Source: Helianthus annuus (Eukaryota; Streptophyta; Magnoliopsida; Asterales; Asteraceae). Taken from it: a stretch of 64,000 nucleotides of DNA. Both the position numbers and the translations under genes were made by a program. Shown here piece after piece: positions 57,141 to 64,000 of this stretch. Where the stretch lies: contig NC_035443.2 in assembly GCF_002127325.2 (NCBI RefSeq), positions 146,888,915-146,952,914 on the forward strand, given 5' to 3'. The stretch's first letter is position 1. Every line of letters begins with the position of its first letter. The notes under the pieces are model-generated. The model made no database searches and had not been told where the DNA came from. It worked only from the letters and a program-made list of their open reading frames with translations.

Positions 57141-57615
57141 TTTTTTAAGTATTAGCTTGTGAATTCCACCCTTACCATGTGTCAAACAATGTCCCCAATC
57201 AAAACTCCTACACACCACACAGTCTAATGTTAGTCTAATGTTGCAACTTAGAAGAATGGTTAAATGATTAGACTTTTCCACAACTTAGACTATCCACAAT
57301 GCAAGTGTCCGCCCTTTATCTCCTGCCCGGGCCACCTCAGCTGCCATCCCATTATCCTCATCTTCTGCAACGGGCGTCAATACAGTGGGCCTCGTCTCCT
57401 CTCTCACAACAACAACCATTCTTCCCCTCTTCTCGCCCTCACCTTAAGATTTTTCACTCTCTCTCATCCATGTTATTCAGCCACATCATCAAAAGCAGGG
57501 ACGAATCTTTCTTTTTCTCCAGCGTTGGAGATAATCTTATGGTATAATAAATGAGTATTTATGACCACCATCACTTGTCACGTATAACATGCATCTATCA
57601 TACATACCCACAACC
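57141..57615. other. Unassigned stretch
   Basis: 475 bp. Overlapping frames of 82-96 codons at 57264-57554 show no domain or codon pattern I recognise. TTAGACTATCCACAATGCAA near 57286 resembles a MITE terminus, but I find no partner. Confidence 0.4.
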
Positions 57616-59037
57616 ATAAGACTAGTGGGTATGGTGAGGTCCATCCCCACGAGGATGGGCCGCCACCTAGGCGCCACATCACCGGCTCGTGGGGGATGGG
57701 CCTCCTTCACTTTTGAGGGGGGTGGAGGATGGGGCCCCACCTTAATATTTTATAATTTCCTATGTTTTTTTTTTTGTTAATTTAATAAAAACTTTAAAAA
57801 CATTAAAAATTACAACATAAAACAACCTAAATAAAATCATTTCATAACATTAAAAAAATTACATTTCCTAAAAATAAAAATTAGTAATCCCAAAAACGAA
57901 AAACATAAAAAACGAAAAAAAAATTACAATACGATACGATTAAAAACTAGACAACCTACGACGTCCATTTTTTTTCACCTCTTCTTTCATCCTCCGATAA
58001 ACCTCGCGTTCATCCTCCGGAACCGAGTCGAGATCCAACCTCATAATCCTAAAATCCTCCGCTCGAGCATAGTTGGCCGACACGGTTTTCTTGTGAGTAT
58101 ATTTTTCGGCGGCGAACTCTTTGAACGAACGGAATTCGTTTATCAACGCGTCCATTTTCGATGATGCCTTCGAGCCCCACCTCCACTCGAGCCGCCACCT
58201 CCACTCGAGCCGGCCCCTTTTCGCTTTCCGGCCGCTTCTTTTTTTGCTTTGTCCCTCCCGGTGGGACGTTCCGACTCGTGAACGGGCAACACATCCTCGT
58301 CATCTTCCGGGTCGTCGTTTATGTCGATTTGACAACGAGCGGTGGAGCCTCCCGCACTATAACTTCCGGACTCGGAAGTTTTAGTCCGTTTGGCCGTTGT
58401 GACCCCATTTGGAACCGGCTTCCATTTTTGTTCTTTCCTTACAACGTTCCATGCTCGGAAGTGCGGGAAAGGCGTTGAATTTTGAGAGTCCCACTTGGCG
58501 ATAGCAAGGTTAAGAATGTCCTCGTCGTTACTCCCGCTAGGAGGAGAAAGGTAAATTTGGTTATAAATCTGGTTAAAGTTATTGATGACCTTGCTCATTT
58601 TACGCCACTTGCCCGAGACGGATTCGATATCACGAGCCGGAACATGCTCCATAATCGTGTTAAATCTATCCGTTGTCTTCTTCCAAAAACTACTACCCGT
58701 TTGGTTGTTTCCTAAATTTTAAAAAATATTGCATTAGTAAAAATAAAAAATAAATGTTTTAAAATTTAAATTAAAAGTTTGGTTCATACCGACTATCGGG
58801 CAAGTAGAGGACTTAACAAACGCCATTGCTAGCGCCTCCTCCTCTACTTTCGTTCAAGGTCTCCCTTTTGCTCTCGAACCGCTTTTTGGCGCGGTTTCGG
58901 GTACGTTTTCAACCTTCCTTCCCTTCCCCTTGTTTTTTTTTTTGCGCGTGAGCTCTTGCGGTGGCGATTCGGGGACGACTTCTTCATCATCATCGTCAAG
59001 TTGAACCGGGGGTTGCGGTTGGGAAGTTGGCGGTTGC
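57616..59037 (-). mobile_element. PIF/Harbinger-like element, right end cut by element C
   Basis: A minus-strand ORF1-type gene (57940-59037) and GC-rich terminal-like sequence (57620-57740, GACTAGTGGGTATGG after TAA). The right end is removed or displaced at 59038, where the element C LTR starts inside ORF1 exon 1. The 5' part of the gene is not seen in the window. Confidence 0.6.
57940..59037 (-). pseudogene. PIF/Harbinger ORF1-like gene with one intron, 5'-truncated and broken
   Basis: Exon 1 (59037-58790 on the minus strand) is rich in Pro, Gln and Asp and enters a Myb/SANT-like region (TKVEEEALAMAFVKSSTCPI). A TGA at 58854-58856 stands where this family normally has Trp. A 78-bp intron (58789-58712) has GT and AG ends, and joining across it keeps the frame. 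Exon 2 continues the domain (FWKKTTDRFNTIMEHVPARD, SVSGKWRKMSKVINNFNQIY, DEDILNLAIAKWDSQ, FRAWNVVR), the pattern of plant Harbinger ORF1 often annotated as NAM-associated or GST-T3-like. A Gly/Ser linker contains a frameshift near 58160; the other frame carries the C terminus (MDALINEFRSFKEFAAEKYT...) to the stop at 57940. Confidence 0.75.
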
Positions 59038-61547
59038 TATGACAACCCTCAAAATCCTATGTATTCCGTACAATTTATTATTGTTAATTAAAGTGTTTGA
59101 CGACTGTGTGGAATTACTTAACTGCTCTCTGATTACTGTGATATACTTGCACGTGTTTGTTAACGTACTTGGCTTGTGCAGAAAACTTGACTAAATGGTC
59201 CTGAATATTTTCCTATGTGTTAGGAATTAATTGTGTTACAAAAATATATATAATAGACACTTTACGGAATAATTAAACACTTTAACGAAACGGTATTTAA
59301 CCGAACAACCGGACATTACCCGGGACACTAAATTTTTGTCCAGTACATTGTTTAATTATTTCTTGGCTAGTTATGATGCCCGTACACCATAACACCCACT
59401 AAATATCTAGTAACTAATCCAAGTAAACATACACTTGGTTTCTAACTAATAAGTAACCATCTAGTTACAATTTTTCAATTTACCCCCCCCCCCCCCCCCG
59501 TAGTCTAATCGGCCATACCCTCACACCATACTCCCCAAGATTTGTTTTATTATTTTAATAGATTTTGCTTGATCTAGTGAACAAGATATTGGACAAGATC
59601 TTTATAAGGATGGCCTAAGATCACTACATCATTTCATTCTTACACCACTCAACTTCACACCGTCTCTCTCATCTCTCCCTCTCCCCTCTCGGCTCACTAG
59701 AACCGCCACGACCACCACTCTATCACCATCATCTTCATCCATTTCCAAACTCCATTCATGTGTTAGAAGGTGCACAACGAAACTTGGTGCTCTCGGAAGT
59801 TGAAGGACCTTCTCTATTCGCTATTAACCATCACTTTTCTGCACTTGAACTTCCCTAGCCTTGAGCTAGTGGTAAGAACTTGGATCCACTCATTCTGTAT
59901 GTTATTTAAGTGGTTAATAAATGTTAGAATGATAAAAAGTTAAGAAACTTTAAAGCTCATGAACAAGTCTTGAACATAATGTGTTAAAGTGTGGATAAAG
60001 TGAAGTTATGTGTATAAATCATGTAGATCTTGTGTTATTATGATTCTTGGTTGATGATTTGATGTCTTGCTGATTATTATTGATGTGTGATGTTGTTGTG
60101 GTCACTAAACATAATTAACGGGATCAACCGAACACAAACTAGTAAGCTAGAGACCAAAAACAGCAATCTGTCCATACTTTACAGTCAACTTCAGTTGGCT
60201 GTAAACAGGTCATAAACGCTACGAAAAACTGATATTTTGACTCTAAAATATTTCATTATGAAATACGGTTCTAGTGGCACCGGAATCGTAATTTTGGACT
60301 TCGTTTACTATTTTTAAAGTGTTAATTTGTAACCGCAACTTAAGCTGAATTTTGACAGCAATAAATGGGTGTTATATTTTCGGTCATAACCTGAGTTTTG
60401 TGATGAATCGGATCATGAAATTTTTACAGTAGATGACAAACGATGCATGTTGTGTGATAGATATGTGTAGGAACTTTGTGTCCTATTTGAAAGCCACTAA
60501 ATGACTAACTGGTAAATTATATTAGGACGTGATTGACCGACCTTGATTGTTAGCTATATTTGAGAATCTAACCGAGCAAACCGAGGTGAGTTCACACACT
60601 TTCTAAGGCATGGGATTCCCGGTGGTTTGGGAATGGGTTAAAGAATTAAAACGGAATCTACATATCCTACTTAGGTAGGATATGTACGGCCATCCTCCTC
60701 GGGTAGGATGCCAGTATTAATCCTGCGTATTCTCTTTGGGAGAACTACGTACGTTCGTCCTCCTTGTGTAGGACAACAACCTTAAACTTACTAGACAAAA
60801 CTCTATCATAAGTCCCTCATTTTATATCGACTTAATCGCCGAGGCCAATGGCGAGCGGGTCATTAGTTAATAGCGCTATTAGGTTTAACAAACCTCACAC
60901 CGTGCCAGTCGGACGGGCGTGTACTAATGGACTATGGCAAACCATCAGTGATGATAGACACTGATGTAGGGCACAACTTACTTGCGTAGTAGTCGATATC
61001 ATACGGTCTAGTGGTTCACATGGGGAAGCCCCCACTAATCATGAACAGGGTATGGGTAATAAAGAATGAACTGGTTAAACTTTCTTTCAACTACGGGGTA
61101 ACCCCCACGGCAATTACGCCAACGAAAGACAAACCACGTTTTCGGAAAACAACTTAAAAACTAAACAACCAAACGTGAACTCACTCAACTTTGTTGTTGA
61201 CTCGTTGTTACATGCCTTACAGGTCGTTAAATGCTTGGAGCTTGCATATGGAGGTGGTCGTTGTGGGATGCGAACTGATATGTCCCGTATTTAATAAATA
61301 AACTTTATGAACTTATTAAACCTACGTTTTGGACTATAAACTTATGAACTATGGACTATGTTTTGAACTTATGTTTTATGCTTCCGCTGTTAAACTAAAA
61401 TCGGTTTAATTTCTTTTGGTCACCAATCGTATTGTGTTTGGTTTTATTTACTTAATTATGTTGTTCGATATGATTGGTGGCTCGATCCTGGTCACGTCAC
61501 GCCTCCAAGCGGTGGTACTCCGCATGGTGGATTTTGGGGGTGTGACA
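59038..61547 (+). repeat. 5' LTR of element C
   Basis: Clear alignment to the LTR of B along most of its length, ending GGGGGTGTGACA directly before the primer site. It includes a C homopolymer near 59485-59500 and the hairpin words ACAGTCAAC/GTTGGCTGT at 60181-60202. Confidence 0.88.
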
Positions 61548-61550
61548 GAT

Positions 61551-61563
61551 TGGTATCAGAGCC
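61551..61563 (+). other. Primer binding site of element C
   Basis: TGGTATCAGAGCC, intact, 3 bp after the LTR. It provides the comparison showing the deletion in B. Confidence 0.92.
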
Positions 61564-61839
61564 ATTGGTTATAGTGAACTTGGTTTTTAAAAGGGAAAGT
61601 TTTTTATAAAAGCCAGACTATAACCAGTACAGTGCTCAACGATCCACAACGACGCTACGCTCCACGTCCAAGACTCCACGCCATAAGTGGTATGATTTAT
61701 GTTATATTGTCGGTTAGATAGTTCTCACTGTGCATTAGATAATGTGGTAGTTGCTATTTGAACCTTGTGTGCTTACTCTCTATTGTCATCCCACACTTAC
61801 GCACTTTGGCGACACTTTCCTCACTTACGTTGCTTCGTT

Positions 61840-62089
61840 ATGAAGATCATGAACGGACGCGGAGGACGTATCAACCTAACTCAAGCCTAGCTGACGGCTT
61901 TGATCAACGAACGAGTTGCTGAGGCACTCGCAGTTGTTCCTGCAGGAGGTATAACCTGCCATATCAACCCATCTTAGGACGTTTAGATCCCACCTTCGTG
62001 AACCAACTCTTGTGCTTAACCTTGTCCTTTATTATCGCACCACAGGTCAACATGCCCAACCTCCAGTTCCTTCGATCAACAACCGATAT
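61840..62089 (+). pseudogene. gag: Remnant of gag N terminus of element C, with intron-like insertion
   Basis: ATG 61840 starts MKIMNGRGGRINLTQA, as in B, but TAG 61888-61890 replaces a Gln codon. Homology to B continues to 61948, is interrupted by 97 bp (61949-62045), resumes as GTCAACATGCCCAACCTCC and is lost after about 62065. The gag core and zinc clusters are absent. Confidence 0.8.
61949..62045 (+). other. Intron-like 97-bp insertion in element C gag
   Basis: Relative to B, 97 bp begin GTATAACC and end CGCACCACAG, at GCAGGAG/GTCAAC. CTTAAC at 62015-62020 would serve as a branch site 26 bases from the 3' end, followed by a pyrimidine-rich CCTTGTCCTTT. AGGT occurs at both borders. Excision would restore the B reading frame at this point; retention shifts it. 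Confidence 0.6.
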
Positions 62090-62755
62090 AACGAAATGCT
62101 AACAACCACACCGCGATTTCCACCAATCACAAGATTACCCCCTCATTACCTTGTTGGGTAGTTAATTATCTTATTTTGATCTACACCCTCGTATACCCAA
62201 CGTAGCAAGCGGATGCCTCCTAATGATGGGATAGTCTTTGGGACATTCGAGGACGGCGATACGGATTACTCAACTTACATACAGACACGACAAGCTACAC
62301 ATTTACCTCACCCCTTTTCCCCCTTACACTACAAGAGTCGCACTTTGATCCTACGATGGTTTATCATAATTATGTGAAATCTTTTCGCTAGCCTTTGTAC
62401 CGACCTATGCTTAATGCAATGCCTAATTTCTACTATTGACATACACAGAACCATCATTCCTTTACCACAGTGACGCTAGACACTAATGCGAACTCACTCT
62501 AGATTAGAGGATTTGGAAGGCTTGAATTTCTATCATTGGTGATCACTTATTGAAACCTTGAGTGTGATGGTGTGTTTATACTCTCTTGAACGCGTTTTCG
62601 CGTCCTTTCTTTGGAACCTCACGATTACACGAATGTATTTTTAAATTCATTCACACGACCTAAGGAAACTCCTCCAAACTTGATTGCTTATCGACTTGAT
62701 AAATTGAAAACTCATCTAAGCTTGTGGATCTAGGTGAATTATTCCTCCTTCGCAT
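62090..62755 (+). other. Non-homologous segment in place of gag in element C
   Basis: About 670 bp with no visible similarity to A, B or the gag-only element. A patch near 62213-62395 reads like decayed coding sequence (MPPNDGIVFGTFEDGDTDYS), but stops and shifts abound. The origin is unknown; capture or replacement during reverse transcription is possible. Confidence 0.55.
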
Positions 62756-64000
62756 GTGGGTGATACAAGGAACGACCCCAACGTTGTGATGGGTAAGTTT
62801 CTTCTGGATGATTTCTTTGTTACTGTTTTATTTGATTCGGGTGCCGATACTATCTACGTGTCCTTAAAAGTTAGCCAAATGCTTAAGCGCACTCCAACAC
62901 TTTTGAACACCAAGCACACAGTAGAAATAGCAAATGGTAAAAGTCTTGAAGCCACACACATAGTTAAGGGCTGTAACCTCGTCCTAGCTGGTCAGAACTT
63001 CTCCATCGATCTTATTCCTATCGTTCTGGGTAGTTTCGACGTTGTCATTGGAATGGATTGGTTATCTCGACACCAAGCGGAGATTATTTGCAAGGAGAAA
63101 ATCGTCCGTATCCCTCGTTCTGGTAAAGAATCGCTCGTGATTCGTGGCGACAAGAGTGGTGCTGTTGTAGGCATCATCTCTTTCCTTAAAGCCCAGAAGT
63201 GTTTACGAAAGGGCCACACCGCTATCCTAGCCCTCGTTACTAATGCATCCGCGGAAGAAAGGAAGATTGAAGACATTCCTATTGTACGCGACTTTTTCCC
63301 GAGGTATTTCCTGAGGAATTACCTGGCTTTCCGCCTCATCGACAAGTCGAGTTTCAAATCGAGCTAGCTCCTGGAGTAGCACCAATAGCTCGTGCGCCTT
63401 ATCGACTTGCTCCATCAGAACTCGAAGAACTGTCTACGCAACTACAAGAACTTCTGGAAAAAAGGGTTTTATACGTCCTAGCTCTTCGCCCTGGGGAGCT
63501 CCAGTCTTGTTCGTAAAGAAGAAAGACGGTACCTTCAGGATGTGTATTGACTACCGCGAACTCAACAAGGTGACCGTGAAGAATCGTTATCCTCTTCCAT
63601 GCATTGATGACTTGTTCGACCAGTTGCAAGGGTCGAGCTTCTATTCTAAGATTGACCTAAGGTCAGGCTACCATCAGCTGAGAGTCCGAGAGGAGGACGC
63701 CTCCAAAACAGCATTCAGGACTCGTTACGGCCGTTATGAGTTTCTGGTTATGCCTTTCGGATTGACGAATGCACCTGCAGTCTTCATGGACCTCATGAAC
63801 CGAGTGTGCAAGCCTTACTTGGATAAATTTGTCATAGTCTTCATCGACGACATCCTGATCTATTCTAAGAGTCAGGAGGAACACGAGCAACACCTGAGGC
63901 TTATTCTAGAACTACTTCGTAAAGAGCAGCTGTATGCCAAGTTTTCGAAGTGTGACTTCTGGTTTCGCGAAGTCCATTTTCTGGGCCATGTGGTAAACAA
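62756..64000 (+). pseudogene. pol: Protease-RT part of pol of element C, incomplete at window end
   Basis: Resumes homology to B at GATACAAGGAACGACCCCAA. The protease has the normal LFDSGAD motif ([13 protein letters not shown]), unlike B. Extra bases (two T near 63294, two A near 63462) shift the frame twice. RT then runs through [18 protein letters not shown] and the FIDDI active site to base 64000, where it is cut by the window. RNase H, integrase and the 3' LTR would lie outside. Confidence 0.88.

Larger units (their letters stand above)
59038..64000 (+). mobile_element. Tekay-type retrotransposon C (3' part beyond window)
   Basis: 5' LTR 59038-61547 (2510 bp), an intact initiator-Met primer site, a rearranged gag region and pol into RT at the window end. 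The LTR resembles that of B but starts at the shorter TGACAACCC form and lacks about 400 bp that B has after the GATGACAACCGATGCATG position. The first bases read TATGACAACC, where TGTGACAACC is expected. Confidence 0.88.

Noticed and set aside
57264..57554. Overlapping 82- and 96-codon frames as a small host gene
   Set aside because: No recognisable domain, and they sit among MITE and Harbinger debris; low-complexity Ser/Leu/His composition fits chance.

Overview
The window is plant nuclear DNA, made almost entirely of transposable elements nested inside one another. I recognise no ordinary host gene in 64 kb. The element lineages point to a eudicot: Ty3/gypsy chromovirus elements of Tekay/Del type, an Athila-like element with a tRNA-Asp primer site, a Ty1/copia-type Gag, and hAT, Mutator and PIF/Harbinger DNA transposons. 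From memory, the protein families resemble those common in Asteraceae (sunflower, lettuce, chrysanthemum). That family-level guess is inference.

Layout. The outermost element is an Athila-like gag-protease retrotransposon on the + strand. Its 5' LTR is already under way at base 1 and its 3' LTR ends near 53565. Tekay element A (632-28383) sits in the 5' LTR. A carries a small hAT element (5833-6664) in its leader. A's pol gene is split by Tekay element B (11543-24783, 5-bp target duplication AAGTG), and B's 3' LTR contains a solo LTR (19819-22302, duplication ACACC). The Athila-like internal region (28909-32045) has gag and protease but no reverse transcriptase. Its 3' LTR is broken by a minus-strand copia-type element that encodes only Gag (33736-40773, duplication GACAC), and again by a Mutator-like element (42020-53488, 9-bp duplication). 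The Mutator-like element itself received a minus-strand, gag-only Tekay element (43296-53408, duplication CAAAA).

Right of 53565 lie a minus-strand LTR fragment (53566 to about 55008), two PIF/Harbinger-derived ORF1 pseudogenes with two MITEs among them (about 55405-59037), and Tekay element C, related to B, running off the end of the window (59038-64000). LTR pair differences counted by eye fit the nesting: Athila-like and copia about 3.5 percent, A about 1.5 percent, gag-only Tekay and B about 0.6-0.7 percent.

Most coding regions are broken. The exception is the intact 384-codon Gag of the gag-only Tekay element (48159-49313). No complete pol gene is present, so every retroelement here would depend on proteins supplied from elsewhere. 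The most unusual signals are: (1) an array of about 13 hairpin units with compensatory stem changes in the transcribed part of the gag-only Tekay LTR; (2) short self-complementary word arrays just upstream of the TATA box in LTRs of six unrelated families; (3) a 97-bp intron-like insertion with AG/GT borders in element C gag; (4) an LTR in element B that contains an older embedded polypurine-tract/LTR junction.
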